Origin: an uncultured Saccharospirillaceae bacterium
Lineage (GTDB): Bacteria > Bacteroidota > Bacteroidia > Flavobacteriales_D > CAJJDF01
Reading direction: 5' to 3'
DNA: 64,000 nt
NCBI GenBank assembly: GCA_950054195.1
Contig: CATLPG010000001.1
Span: 104,441-168,440 of the forward strand
A program made the translations under genes and the position numbers. Positions 9,170 to 19,300 of this stretch are shown one piece after another. How positions within the stretch are numbered: the first letter of the stretch is position 1; each line of letters begins with the position of its first letter. The notes beneath the pieces were generated by a model. The model did not search any database. It was not told where the DNA came from and saw nothing but the letters and a program-made list of their open reading frames with translations.

Positions 9170-10621
9170 GTGTCTAGCATTTACGACAAATACGAAGCGG
9201 TAATTGGGCTTGAAGTACACGCTCAATTACAAACAAAATCAAAAGCTTATTCTTCTGATAAAAACGAGTATGGGGCTACACCAAATACAAATGTAAGCGT
9301 TGTTTCGCTTGGTCATCCTGGTACTTTACCAATGATGAATAAAGAGTCTATTCGTTTTGCCGTTAAAATGGGGTTAGCTTGTAAAAGTGACATCACTGAA
9401 GACATGATTTTTGCTAGAAAAAACTATTTCTACGCAGATTTACCAAAAGGGTATCAAATAACGCAAGATAAAACACCCATTTGTACAGGAGGATCTGTAG
9501 AAATTAAAGATGAAAATGGAGAGGTTAAACATATTAACATTACTCGAATTCACCTAGAAGAAGATGCAGGTAAAAGTATTCACGACCTAGACCCATACAA
9601 TACATTAATTGATTTAAATAGAGCTGGAGTTCCTTTGATTGAAATCGTTTCTGAACCAGATATCAAAAGTTCTCAAGAAGCCTATAACTATCTACAAGAA
9701 ATTAGGAAACTGGTTCGTTATCTAGATATTTGTGATGGTAACATGGAAGAAGGAAGTTTAAGATGTGATGCCAATGTTTCTGTTAGATTAAAAGGAAGTA
9801 ATGAGCTTGGTCAACGAACGGAAACCAAGAACATGAACTCTATGCGAAATGTTCAAAAGGCTATTGAATATGAAATAAAACGTCAAATTGATTTAATCGA
9901 AGCTGGCGAACAAATCCACATGGAAACAAGAACGTTTGATGTTGCTACTGGAACAACCAAAAGCATGCGTAGCAAAGAGCAAGCTCATGATTACCGCTAT
10001 TTTCCTGAACCAGACTTACAACCGTTAAAAGTTTCTCAAGAATATGTAGGAAAGGTTAAAGAGCAAATGCCTCCACTACCAAAAGAACTTTTTGAAAAAT
10101 ATACTTCTTCTTTATCACTATCAGATTATGATGCCAATGTTTTGACTGAAACAAAGGAAATCGCTCTATACTTTGAAGAAGTAATTAAATCAACCGAAAA
10201 TTATAAGGCAGCCGCTAACTGGGTAACTGTTAATATTAAATCATTTTTGAACGAACAAGCTATTGAGATTGATGATTTTTCTGTTAATCCTAAAACCATA
10301 GCAGAAATTATTGATTTAATAGACGAAAACAAAATTAGCAACTCTGTTGCCTCTCAAAAAATATTTCCTTTAATTGCTAAAGGAAGCGATCAATCACCTA
10401 TTAAAATAGCAGAAGAAAATAACTGGATTCAAAACAGCGATTCGGATGCAATCACAACCTATGTTGAACAAGCATTAAGCAAATTCCCAGATAAGGTTGA
10501 AGAGTATAAATCTGGAAAAAAAGGATTGCTTGGTTTGTTTATGGGAGAAGTAATGAAAATATCTGGAGGCAAGGCAGACCCTAAAGCTGCTAGTGCTAAA
10601 CTTAGAGAAATTCTTGATTAA
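9170..10621 (+). CDS. gatB: Aspartyl/glutamyl-tRNA(Asn/Gln) amidotransferase subunit B
   Basis: GatB phosphorylates the misacylated Glu-tRNA(Gln) or Asp-tRNA(Asn) and transfers ammonia from GatA to it. The 483-residue length is standard. The protein begins YEAVIGLEVHAQLQTKSKAYS, the GatB signature, and continues with SLGHPGTLPMMNK, the RKNYFYADLPKGYQITQ block and the LEEDAGKSIHD motif. The C-terminal YqeY-like helical tail, ending LGLFMGEVMKISGGKADPKAA, binds tRNA. The start is a GTG, since no ATG fits the conserved N terminus. The stop shares a base with the start of the next gene (TAATG). The gatA and gatC partners are not in the window. Confidence 0.97.
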   Translation: MSSIYDKYEAVIGLEVHAQLQTKSKAYSSDKNEYGATPNTNVSVVSLGHPGTLPMMNKESIRFAVKMGLACKSDITEDMIFARKNYFYADLPKGYQITQDKTPICTGGSVEIKDENGEVKHINITRIHLEEDAGKSIHDLDPYNTLIDLNRAGVPLIEIVSEPDIKSSQEAYNYLQEIRKLVRYLDICDGNMEEGSLRCDANVSVRLKGSNELGQRTETKNMNSMRNVQKAIEYEIKRQIDLIEAGEQIHMETRTFDVATGTTKSMRSKEQAHDYRYFPEPDLQPLKVSQEYVGKVKEQMPPLPKELFEKYTSSLSLSDYDANVLTETKEIALYFEEVIKSTENYKAAANWVTVNIKSFLNEQAIEIDDFSVNPKTIAEIIDLIDENKISNSVASQKIFPLIAKGSDQSPIKIAEENNWIQNSDSDAITTYVEQALSKFPDKVEEYKSGKKGLLGLFMGEVMKISGGKADPKAASAKLREILD

Positions 10622-11778
10622 TGATTAAAGCATATAAAATACTAGTATTACTTGTTGGCATCAGTTTAGTTAGCTGTGGCTCTGGCGACAAGATTGGCAT
10701 TGAAGGAAAAATAGACAACTATGATCCTAACAGCCCTATTAAGCAAGTTTATTTATTTCAATTACAAGGGCAACAATTAGTTGCTAAGGATACAGCATTA
10801 ATTCAAGAAAACGGAGTTTTCAAAATAAAAACGAATAATCTTCCTGTTGATTTATATACTGTTGGAACAAGCATTAAAAATAGTGTGTTAGTTTATATTG
10901 AAAACGAAGAAAAACAACAACTTACTATTCATGATAATACTGCTTGGGGTTTTAATTATTCAATCGAGGGGAATGAATCATCAAACAAAATTCATGATTT
11001 TGTAGAAATAGTAAACGAGCGTGTCAATTTAGGTCAAACATATAATAAAAAAATGAGCGAGCTAGATTTTAATGATACTACTAGGTTAAATCAGCTACGA
11101 AATGAGTTTGAGAAAGAGTTAAACAATATAAAAGACAAGCGAAATCAGTTTATCGAGGACAATCTAACCAGTCCTGCTTTATATGTTACCATAAACGAAA
11201 TAAACCCTAATCAAGAGTTTCCTTTACTAAAAAAAGTAGTAAACGAAGGTTTAGCAAAATCCATCCCTCAATCTTATTTTTATAAAACGACTAAACAGTC
11301 CATCGATCAATTTGAACAGCAAAAACAAGAACAAGAACGCTTGGCAAACCTTTTAAAGCCAGGAACGCCAGCTCCAGAATTAAGCTTTCCTAGCCCTGAT
11401 GGTAGTATTATATCTTTGAGTTCGCTTAAAGGTAAAACTGTTTTGATAGATTTTTGGGCGAGTTGGTGTAAACCATGTCGAATAGAAAACCCTAGAGTAG
11501 TTCGTCTTTATAACAAGTATCAAAAATCTGGGTTTGACATTTATAGCTTCTCTTTAGATAAAGACAAAAGTAGATGGGTTAACGCAATACAACAAGATGG
11601 GTTAATTTGGAAAAATCATACAAGTGATTTAAGAGGTTGGCAAACAGCTGCAATTCCTTTGTATGGTTTTAACGCCATTCCTTTTACCGTTTTAATTGAT
11701 AAAGACGGTAATGTTATCGCAAAGAATTTGAGAGGTCCTGCATTAGAAGAAAAATTAAAATCACTATTTGGTTATTAA
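10621..11778 (+). CDS. TlpA-family thioredoxin lipoprotein with DUF4369-like N-terminal domain (copy 1)
   Basis: A periplasm-facing thiol-disulfide protein. Residues 1-19 form a lipoprotein signal with lipobox LVSC (Cys19 as lipidated residue). Residues about 22-115 resemble the DUF4369 beta domain found on Bacteroidota TlpA proteins. A helical linker (about 120-240) leads to an AhpC/TSA-thioredoxin domain with FWASWCKPC, the redox pair being Cys283 and Cys286. A conserved cis-Pro stands before the GFNAIPFTVLIDKDG strand. The length, 385 residues, is usual for this group. The start overlaps the gatB stop, so translation is probably coupled. The next gene is a shorter paralogue. Likely partners are cytochrome c or envelope disulfides, but the substrate is not determined. 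Confidence 0.87.
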   Translation: MIKAYKILVLLVGISLVSCGSGDKIGIEGKIDNYDPNSPIKQVYLFQLQGQQLVAKDTALIQENGVFKIKTNNLPVDLYTVGTSIKNSVLVYIENEEKQQLTIHDNTAWGFNYSIEGNESSNKIHDFVEIVNERVNLGQTYNKKMSELDFNDTTRLNQLRNEFEKELNNIKDKRNQFIEDNLTSPALYVTINEINPNQEFPLLKKVVNEGLAKSIPQSYFYKTTKQSIDQFEQQKQEQERLANLLKPGTPAPELSFPSPDGSIISLSSLKGKTVLIDFWASWCKPCRIENPRVVRLYNKYQKSGFDIYSFSLDKDKSRWVNAIQQDGLIWKNHTSDLRGWQTAAIPLYGFNAIPFTVLIDKDGNVIAKNLRGPALEEKLKSLFGY

Positions 11779-11803
11779 TCAAATGGATTTAAAAACAAAA
11801 AAA

Positions 11804-12829
11804 ATGAAATATATTTTAATAGCTGTGCTCAGTTTATTATGCTTTTCTATAAAAGCTCAAGAACCAACAATTATTAAAGCCAAAATTAAAGGAAACAAAG
11901 GTAAATACGTTTATCTACAAAAATCGGGAGACAAAACCACCTTAGATTCTGCAAAAAACCACTGGCTTTTTGGTAGAGCGAAGTTTAATATTACCGTTGA
12001 TGAACCTTATTATTACCAAATAGGAGCCAGCAAAACCAATACCGTTCCTTTGGTGTTAACTGGAGGAGAAAATGTTTGTGTAAAGGCAAATTCTCCACGT
12101 TTAAAAACCTATGATGTAGAAGGTTCTCCAGACTCTGAGCTGGTACAAGAGTATTTTGCTGTTAAAAACAATCCAAAAATCACAAAAGACTCACTAGCCA
12201 ATTTCGCTGAAGCATTTATCAAAAAAAACAATTCTTCATTAGCTCTTTTTGTTGCCTTAGGTGATGTTAGAAACCAAAAGGAATCATTTGCTGTTGCCGA
12301 AAAAGGAATTGGTAAAGCTTATCCCAACAGTGCTTATCATGAACTCCTTAAAAAATATATCAAAGCTTACGAAGAAAAAAATAGCGATAAACAAACTGGT
12401 CCTGCTCGTATGGGGCAAGTAGCGCCAGAGTTAGATTTTCCTAATCCTGATGGTAAAGTAATAACATTAGAATCATTAAGAGGAAAATATGTTTTGGTTG
12501 ATTTTTGGGCTTCTTGGTGTGGTCCTTGTAGAAGAGAAAATCCTACAGTAGTTAGGTTGTATAACAAGTACAAAGACAAAGGCTTTGATGTTTACAGTGT
12601 TTCTCTTGATAATAATAAAAGTAGATGGGAAGCTGCCATTGAAAAAGATGGTTTAATTTGGCCTAATCATGTGAGTGATTTAAAACAATGGAGAAGCGCT
12701 GCTGTAAAAAAATATGGTTTTGGAGGAATTCCTTACACTGTTTTGTTAGACAAGGAAGGGAAAGTTATAGCAACCAAGCTTAGAGGAGCTCAATTAGAGA
12801 ATAAGCTTAGAGAACTTTTTGGGTTTTAA
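11804..12829 (+). CDS. TlpA-family thioredoxin, secreted (copy 2)
   Basis: Paralogue of the preceding gene, about 341 residues from this ATG. I prefer the ATG at 11804 because it gives a clean signal peptide (MKYILIAVLSLLCFSIKAQ) and follows an A-rich tract typical of Bacteroidota start sites. An ATG at 11783 and a TTG at 11768 are in frame. The signal ends in AQ with no lipobox Cys, so the product should be soluble in the periplasm, unlike copy 1. The C-terminal thioredoxin domain has FWASWCGPC with Cys239 and Cys242, and the same VVRLYNKY and GFDVYSVSLD segments as copy 1. The DUF4369-like N-terminal part is shorter. The stop overlaps the lpxH start by one base. Confidence 0.85.
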   Translation: MKYILIAVLSLLCFSIKAQEPTIIKAKIKGNKGKYVYLQKSGDKTTLDSAKNHWLFGRAKFNITVDEPYYYQIGASKTNTVPLVLTGGENVCVKANSPRLKTYDVEGSPDSELVQEYFAVKNNPKITKDSLANFAEAFIKKNNSSLALFVALGDVRNQKESFAVAEKGIGKAYPNSAYHELLKKYIKAYEEKNSDKQTGPARMGQVAPELDFPNPDGKVITLESLRGKYVLVDFWASWCGPCRRENPTVVRLYNKYKDKGFDVYSVSLDNNKSRWEAAIEKDGLIWPNHVSDLKQWRSAAVKKYGFGGIPYTVLLDKEGKVIATKLRGAQLENKLRELFGF

Positions 12830-13584
12830 TGCAACTTCCCTCTGGTAAAAAAATTTACTTTGCTTCTGATTTTCATTTGGGAGTTCCCAATGAAAAATCA
12901 AGCAAAGAACGAGAACATCAAATTGTTTCTTGGCTAAATTCTATTTCGAAAGATGCACATGAAATTTATTTAGTTGGTGATATTTTCGATTTTTGGTTTG
13001 AGTATAAAAGAGCCATTCCAAAGGGGTATACTCGCTTTTTAGGTAAAATAGCAGAGTTAGTTGATAACGGCATTAAAATTCATTTTTTCACTGGTAATCA
13101 CGACATGTGGATGTTCGATTATTTTGAAAATGAATTAGGCGTAACCATACATAGAGAAAAAATCACTTTCGAATACAACAAAAAGAAATTTTTAGTTGCT
13201 CATGGTGATGGTTTAGGTCCTGGAGACCATGGATACAAATTCATCAAAAAAGTATTTAGGAATAAGTTCTGCCAGTGGTGTTTTGCTCGTTTGCATCCTA
13301 ACTTTGGAATTTGGTTAGCAAACTTTTTCTCTAAAAAAAGTAGGCAACACACCGAAGAAGATAAATTTTTAGGCGAAGACAAAGAATGGCTAATCACTTA
13401 TTGCAAAAAGAAACTTACTGAAGACAACTACAGCTACTTCATTTTTGGTCATCGACACTACCCTATAGATTTTAAGCTTGGAGAAGACGCAAGATACATC
13501 AACCTTGGTGAGTGGATATCACAAGACAAACACTTTGCTGTTTTTGATGGTAATGAGTTAAGCTTAAAGAAGCTTGACGCTTAA
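12829..13584 (+). CDS. lpxH: UDP-2,3-diacylglucosamine diphosphatase (LpxH-like)
   Basis: LpxH hydrolyses UDP-2,3-diacylglucosamine to lipid X and UMP in lipid A synthesis, at the inner face of the cytoplasmic membrane. The 251-residue protein has the full set of calcineurin-like metallophosphoesterase motifs: FASDFHLG near residue 10, GDIFDFW near residue 47, GNHD near residue 87, HGDG near residue 125 and GHRH near residue 207. The GDIFDFWFE and LHPNFGIWLA segments fit LpxH rather than a general phosphodiesterase. Its ATG overlaps the stop of the upstream thioredoxin gene. Its stop overlaps the convergent response regulator stop within the palindrome TTAA. Confidence 0.9.
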   Translation: MQLPSGKKIYFASDFHLGVPNEKSSKEREHQIVSWLNSISKDAHEIYLVGDIFDFWFEYKRAIPKGYTRFLGKIAELVDNGIKIHFFTGNHDMWMFDYFENELGVTIHREKITFEYNKKKFLVAHGDGLGPGDHGYKFIKKVFRNKFCQWCFARLHPNFGIWLANFFSKKSRQHTEEDKFLGEDKEWLITYCKKKLTEDNYSYFIFGHRHYPIDFKLGEDARYINLGEWISQDKHFAVFDGNELSLKKLDA

Positions 13585-14255
13585 TTTACCATTAACTTAA
13601 AGCCTTTTCCGTGAATATTTACAATTTCTACGCTTTCGTCCTTTTTTAGGTATTTCCTAAGCTTAGTGATGTAAACATCCATACTCCTTCCATTAAAGTA
13701 GTTGTCATCACCCCAAACAGCTTTAAGCATGTCGTTTCTATCAACCTCTTTTCCTTTGTTTTTACAAAGAATTTTTAATAATTCACTTTCCTTAGTTGTC
13801 AACTTGTCTTCCTCTCCATTTAGAGATAAAATACGTGTGTCGTAATTAAAGCTATATGAGCCTATAGCAAACTCTTTTTTATCTTCCACTTCTATACCCG
13901 AACGTTTAATAATAGCATTCATTCGAGCTAAAAGTTCTTCCATGCTAAAAGGTTTGGTTAGGTAATCGTCTGCTCCAATTTCAAATCCTTTGAGTTTATC
14001 TTCTTTCATTCCTTTAGCAGTTAAAAACAAAATAGGTATTTCTTTATCAATACCTCTAATGTCTTTAGCAACAGAAAACCCATCTTTTTTGGGCATCATT
14101 ACGTCAAGAATCACAAAATTATACGATCCGTTAATGAATCTATCGTATGCTATTTCCCCATCTGGACATAGTGTAGTCTCAAACCCTTTAGCTCTTAAAA
14201 ACTGATTTAATAGTAATCCTAAATTTGGATCATCTTCCGCCAATAAAACCTTCAT
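13581..14255 (-). CDS. OmpR-family response regulator (RprY-like)
   Basis: A DNA-binding response regulator of 224 residues. The receiver domain (about 1-120) has the acidic pocket EDD at 7-9, phospho-acceptor Asp51 in VILDVMMPKKDG, and Lys in LTKPFS near residue 100. The C-terminal winged helix (about 130-222) has the ELLKILCKNKGKEVDRNDMLKAVWG and VYITKLRKYL segments of the OmpR/PhoB class. The sequence is closest to RprY of Bacteroidota. It lies 34 bases downstream of the histidine kinase on the same strand, so the two form a two-component operon. Targets are unknown. Confidence 0.92.
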   Translation of the reverse strand: MKVLLAEDDPNLGLLLNQFLRAKGFETTLCPDGEIAYDRFINGSYNFVILDVMMPKKDGFSVAKDIRGIDKEIPILFLTAKGMKEDKLKGFEIGADDYLTKPFSMEELLARMNAIIKRSGIEVEDKKEFAIGSYSFNYDTRILSLNGEEDKLTTKESELLKILCKNKGKEVDRNDMLKAVWGDDNYFNGRSMDVYITKLRKYLKKDESVEIVNIHGKGFKLMVN

Positions 14256-14289
14256 ATGCTTAAATAATTAATTGTAAATGTATGCTTAG

Positions 14290-15621
14290 TTAATTTAATT
14301 CTGCTTGTTTAGGAAAACAAACAGCAAAAATACTTCCTTTACCGTATGTGCTTTTAACTGTAACTTTTCCTCCGTGAGCTTCCACAATGGATTTTACATA
14401 ATTTAATCCTAAACCAAATCCCTTCACATCATGCACATCCCCAGTTGGAACTCTGTAAAGCTTATCAAAAATCTTGTCTATATTTTCTTTTTTTATTCCA
14501 ATTCCCTTATCCGCTACTTGTATACAATACGATTGGGCTTTTTCTTTTATTTTAATTGAAATTTCTGGCGGTTTTGAGGAATACTTAATAGCATTATCAA
14601 TTAAGTTCCTTATAACGTTTGAAATGTGTTGATGATCGCCTTCAATGGTCGAGTGCAAATGATCTTCCTGAACCGTTATTTTACCATCTGCTTGTTTAAT
14701 TTTAAGCTTAAAATCATTCACTACGTCCCCCACTAAATCATTTAAATCTAATGAAGCTATTTTTAATTTTAGCTTTCCTTTATCCAAAACAGCTGTTTTT
14801 AAAACTGTTTCTACTAAATCGCCCAATCGCTTATTTTCTGAATGAATAATATCTACAAAACCATCCTTGTTTTCTACATCCACCATGTCAGGATCTTTTA
14901 AAGCTTCGCACGCTAACTGAATCGTTGATATTGGAGTTTTCAACTCATGAGTCATGTTATTGATAAAATCATTTTTTATTTCGCTAAGCTGCTTCTGTTT
15001 AAAAATAGTGTTTACAGTATAATAAAATGCATACACAACTATAAGTATAAGGATAACTGAAACACTAATAATTAACCACATTTTACTAAACACATAACTG
15101 CTCTTTTTAGGGAAAAATATACTTAAGTGAAGATCGTTTAAATCAAAGAACCCGCCTTGCAAAATCATAATGTTAAACCCTATATCTAACAGCTCTTGAG
15201 TAAAAGCTTTTGAACTGCTATCTCTGTAAAAAACAGGCTGTCCTCGTTGGTTAAATACACCGTAAACGTATTTTGTATTTATACCTTTTTTAGAAAACTC
15301 TCTTTTAATCAATGAATCTAACTGCTTAGGAGTAATTTTATCCTGTGGTGATTCAAAACCAGACCTTATAACTATTGTTTGACTAGAAAAAGGTGTGTTA
15401 GACTCATTTCGATAGACCTCTTTTACATTTTTATTATAGTTCTCCTCAACTATTGCAGGTACTTGTTGGGCAACATCACGCATAGCAATACGCACATCTT
15501 GATCAAATTGAGCATTTTTTAAAATCAAGGCGTTTTTAACCCAAAAAACCTGAATAACAATTAACCCCAATATGGTTATGCTTATCGCTACAATTAATAT
15601 ATTTATTTTACTCTTTACCAC
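14290..15621 (-). CDS. Sensor histidine kinase (RprX-like)
   Basis: Membrane sensor kinase of 443 residues, first gene of a two-gene operon with the OmpR-type regulator. Transmembrane helices lie at about residues 8-28 and 181-203 and flank an extracytoplasmic sensor of about 150 residues with no recognised fold. The HisKA domain has NNMTHELKTP with phospho-acceptor His225. The HATPase domain has the N box NLIDNAIKYS, G1 box DKGIGI and G2 box GFGLGLNYVK. There is no HAMP domain. The 172 bases between this start and the divergent CvpA gene are AT-rich and should hold both promoters, though I see no strong match there. Confidence 0.92.
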   Translation of the reverse strand: MVKSKINILIVAISITILGLIVIQVFWVKNALILKNAQFDQDVRIAMRDVAQQVPAIVEENYNKNVKEVYRNESNTPFSSQTIVIRSGFESPQDKITPKQLDSLIKREFSKKGINTKYVYGVFNQRGQPVFYRDSSSKAFTQELLDIGFNIMILQGGFFDLNDLHLSIFFPKKSSYVFSKMWLIISVSVILILIVVYAFYYTVNTIFKQKQLSEIKNDFINNMTHELKTPISTIQLACEALKDPDMVDVENKDGFVDIIHSENKRLGDLVETVLKTAVLDKGKLKLKIASLDLNDLVGDVVNDFKLKIKQADGKITVQEDHLHSTIEGDHQHISNVIRNLIDNAIKYSSKPPEISIKIKEKAQSYCIQVADKGIGIKKENIDKIFDKLYRVPTGDVHDVKGFGLGLNYVKSIVEAHGGKVTVKSTYGKGSIFAVCFPKQAELN

Positions 15622-15793
15622 TTATTATTGCCTGTTTAGACCATTAAAAGTAATCTATTAAATTCACATCAATAAACTATGATGTTTGTATTTAACATGA
15701 TTTAACACCAATAATATTTTAACGAAACAATCCTGTAATGCTTCAATTTAATCTGTTTTTAGGTATTTTAGACCGACTTTATAAACCCACTGA

Positions 15794-16327
15794 ATGAATT
15801 TTATTGATGTTTTTGTTTTAGTCTTATTTGTGTGGTTTGGCTACAAAGGCTTTACTAAAGGTTTGGTTGTAGAATTAGCTAGTATTGTGGCTTTAGTTGT
15901 GGGTGTATATGGTGGCTTAAAATTCTCTTACATTGTTTCAAACCTCCTTGTAGAAGATGTAGAAGGAAAATACCTCCCCATCGTGAGCTTTACTATTACC
16001 TTTGCCATCATTGTTTTAATTGTATTTTTAATTGGTAAACTTCTAGAAAAAATAATCAATTTAGCTGCGCTAAAAATTGCAAATAAATTAGCTGGTGCAG
16101 CATTTGGGGTATTAAAAGTCGCTCTTGCCTTATCCGTTCTAATTACAATTGTTGAGTCATACGACAGGAAATTAAACCTAATTCCTCCAGATCAAAAAGA
16201 AAATTCGGTGTGTTATAAGCCCATGTTAAACCTTGCTGGAGTTATTTTGCCTGAGCTGGAAAAAAACCAACTATTACAAGAAGTTGGCAATGAATTTACA
16301 AAGGAACAAAAGTCACAAGCAGAATAA
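15794..16327 (+). CDS. CvpA family membrane protein
   Basis: Small inner-membrane protein of 177 residues with four predicted membrane segments (about 1-20, 25-48, 62-88 and 100-125) and a charged C-terminal tail. The start MNFIDVFVLVLFVWFGYKGFTKGLVVEL matches the CvpA/colicin V production family. The family's exact biochemical role is unsettled; it is linked to envelope and stress phenotypes in other bacteria. The gene reads in the same direction as the large propeller/barrel gene 26 bases downstream, so the two may share a transcript. Confidence 0.85.
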   Translation: MNFIDVFVLVLFVWFGYKGFTKGLVVELASIVALVVGVYGGLKFSYIVSNLLVEDVEGKYLPIVSFTITFAIIVLIVFLIGKLLEKIINLAALKIANKLAGAAFGVLKVALALSVLITIVESYDRKLNLIPPDQKENSVCYKPMLNLAGVILPELEKNQLLQEVGNEFTKEQKSQAE

Positions 16328-16353
16328 ATTCCTTTTTCGTACTTTTAGTAATT

Positions 16354-19300
16354 GTGCAAAAATCGATCATTAAATATCTCCTTTTTTTGTTTGCTACTTT
16401 ATGTTTTTCAGCGAATGTAAAGAGCCAGTTTTATACAGGTTCTCACCAAGAATTTGGTAAAAACAGAGTACAGCATGTTAATTTTGCATGGCAATCGCAC
16501 AACTATAAAAAGTTTAACGTGTTTTTTTATGGAGGTGAAAAACAGCATGCAGAATTTGTTGCTCGAGCCGTACATGAAAACCTAAAAGAATTACAAAAAT
16601 TCTTTGAAGTAGAACTAGAAGATAAGTTTAGCGTATTGGTTTATACCCGCTATTCCGATTTTAAACAAAGTAACCTGGGTTTAACTAATGATATTAGTTC
16701 TAATGTAGGGGGGAAAACACAGTTAATTGGAGATAAACTTTTTGTTTATTTCGAAAAAGACCAACCAACTTTTGAGGCAAATATTAGAGCTGCTATTGCT
16801 CGACTGCTAGTTACTAAAATGCTTTATGGAGGGGATTGGAAAAAAGTATTGCGTTCATCTGCAACACTCAAGTTACCCGATTGGTTTACCGAAGGATTAT
16901 ATTCTTTTTGTGGTGAAAGCTGGAATCCCGAAATCGACAATATTGTAAAGGATGGCATTTTATCTGGACGTTATGAAAAACTAACCTATCTAGAAGGAGA
17001 AGAAGCCATCCATGCAGGGCATTCCCTATGGAATTATATTTATCAGGTTTATGGTCAAGATGTAATTCCAGATATCATTTACATGGTAAATATTTCCAAA
17101 AACTTTGAAAGCGGCTTTAAGTTTGTTTTAGGCAAACCAACCAAAACAGTTGTAAATGAATGGCTAGCTTACTACCAAAAGCAATATCAAAACGATGAAA
17201 ATAATCGGTCAAACCCTAAGCAAGAAAAACTAACGCTTAAAAAGAAAAAAACACGAGGAAAAATAACTGATATAAAATTAAGTCCTAAAGGAGATAAAAT
17301 TGCCTATGTTAGCAATGAAATAGGCAAACATAAAATCTGGATTTACTACTTAAATAAAAATAAATATACTAAGGTAGAGGCTAGAGGCTTTAAAGTAAGA
17401 AGAAAAACAGATTACTCAAACCCATTATTAGCATGGAGTACTGATGGTGGTACACTAGCCTTTATAGATGAATTTGAAGGAGCGGTTAACCTTACCACAT
17501 ACAACTTAACATCAAAGGAAAAAGTTAGAAAAATTGTTCCTGGATTATCTAAAATATTGAGTTTCGAGTATAGTCCTAAACCTAATGAAATGGTTTTTTC
17601 TGCATTAAAAAAAGGACAAGTTGATTTATGGATGTACAACATTAACGGGAACAGTGTAAAACAACTTACCGATGATTTCTATGATGATTTATACCCAAGC
17701 TTTACCGATAATGGAGAAAAAATAATTTTTTCATCAAATAGGCCTGAAGAAGAACTTTATCCAGAAGTAGAAATAAAACCTTTCAATTCTACATATGATT
17801 TATACATCATTAACGCAACTGTTAAAGGTAGAAAAGAGCTTAAACGTGTTACAAATACACCAAAAATAAACGAAACACTTCCTAGAGAAGTTGATTATCT
17901 AAAGTATACTTACATCGCTGATGAAAACGGTATTAAAAATCGATACATAGCAACTTTTGATAGTACCATTGCTGCAGTAGATACAGCAATCACTTACCGT
18001 TATTTTTCAAAATCATCAATAGTTACAAATTATAAGCGAAGCCTTATTAACTATGATTATGTAAGGAAAAAAAATAAAATTGCTCTTTTACAATATAAGG
18101 ATAGAAGCTACCAAATATATGTAGGGAAAGAAAGTGTTGACCAAATGCTTCTTTCTGAATCGGTTATGGACACCTATTTTCAAAACATTGCAAATAACGA
18201 GGTAGACTCTTTAAATCAAATTAAAACAGATATTGAAATTGTTAATATCATTCCAGAGTCTAACAAAAATCAAGTATCAGTCTCTAACTATATGTTTGAT
18301 GACGACAAAGAAACTCCTAACATATACAACAAGTCTCGAATTAGTGTAAACGACAATTCTATTCAAAACGATGAAGAGAAAAAGAAATTTAAACTAGGAA
18401 AACAAAAAGAGTATAAGGTAAACTTTACTATAGATAACTTAACCTCTCAAATCGATCAAAGCTTTTTAAACAACAGTTATCAATTATTTAATCCTGCCTC
18501 CCCAAGTTTTAACAACCCAAGCATTAACTTATTTAACATGGTTGAGCTTAAAGATTTAATGGAGGACTACCGACTAATAGGTGGAATAAACTTAAATTTT
18601 GACTTAGTAGATAACAACTACCTTGTTTCCTTCGAAGACCTAAAATACAGGATAGATAAAAAATATTTATTTGTTCGTCAATCCTACAGCTCCTTAGAGG
18701 ACTTAGTACCTATCAAAACAAAAACCCATGAGTTTAAATACCGTTTAAAATATCCATTTAACGAAGTAATGGCAGTTGCAGGAACATTCAGTTATAGAAA
18801 TGACCGAGCAGTTGTTGGTTCAGTAGATCAACCTACACTTGATGAAAGAGGATTTATGAATCATTTAGGAGGAGCTAAATTGGAATTTATTTTTGATAAC
18901 ACATTTTATAAAGGAATAAACCTATTGGAAGGTTTTAGGTATAAGTTTTTTGCTGAATTTTTTCATCAGCTTGATCAAGCTAAAACAGACTTTACAGTTA
19001 TTGGTGCCGATTTTAGACATTACCAAAAAGTCCATAGAGATTTAATCCTAGCCTCTCGTGTGGCAGCAAGCACATCCTTTGGAAACCGGAAATTAATCTA
19101 TTATTTAGGAGGTGTTGATAATTGGATTTTACCTCGATTTAACAATAATGCTGTTATACCAACTGATAAAGGCTTTACCTATCAAACAATTGCTACACCA
19201 ATGAGAGGGTTTATACAAAATTCTCGCTTTGGAAATAGTTTTGCTGTAATCAATAACGAATTTAGGTGGCCTATTGTTCGATACTTTAGTAAATATCCTG

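Noticed and set aside
13581..15621. Regulator and kinase as the T9SS regulators PorX/PorY
   Set aside because: The regulator has an OmpR-type winged helix and not the PglZ-like output domain of PorX.
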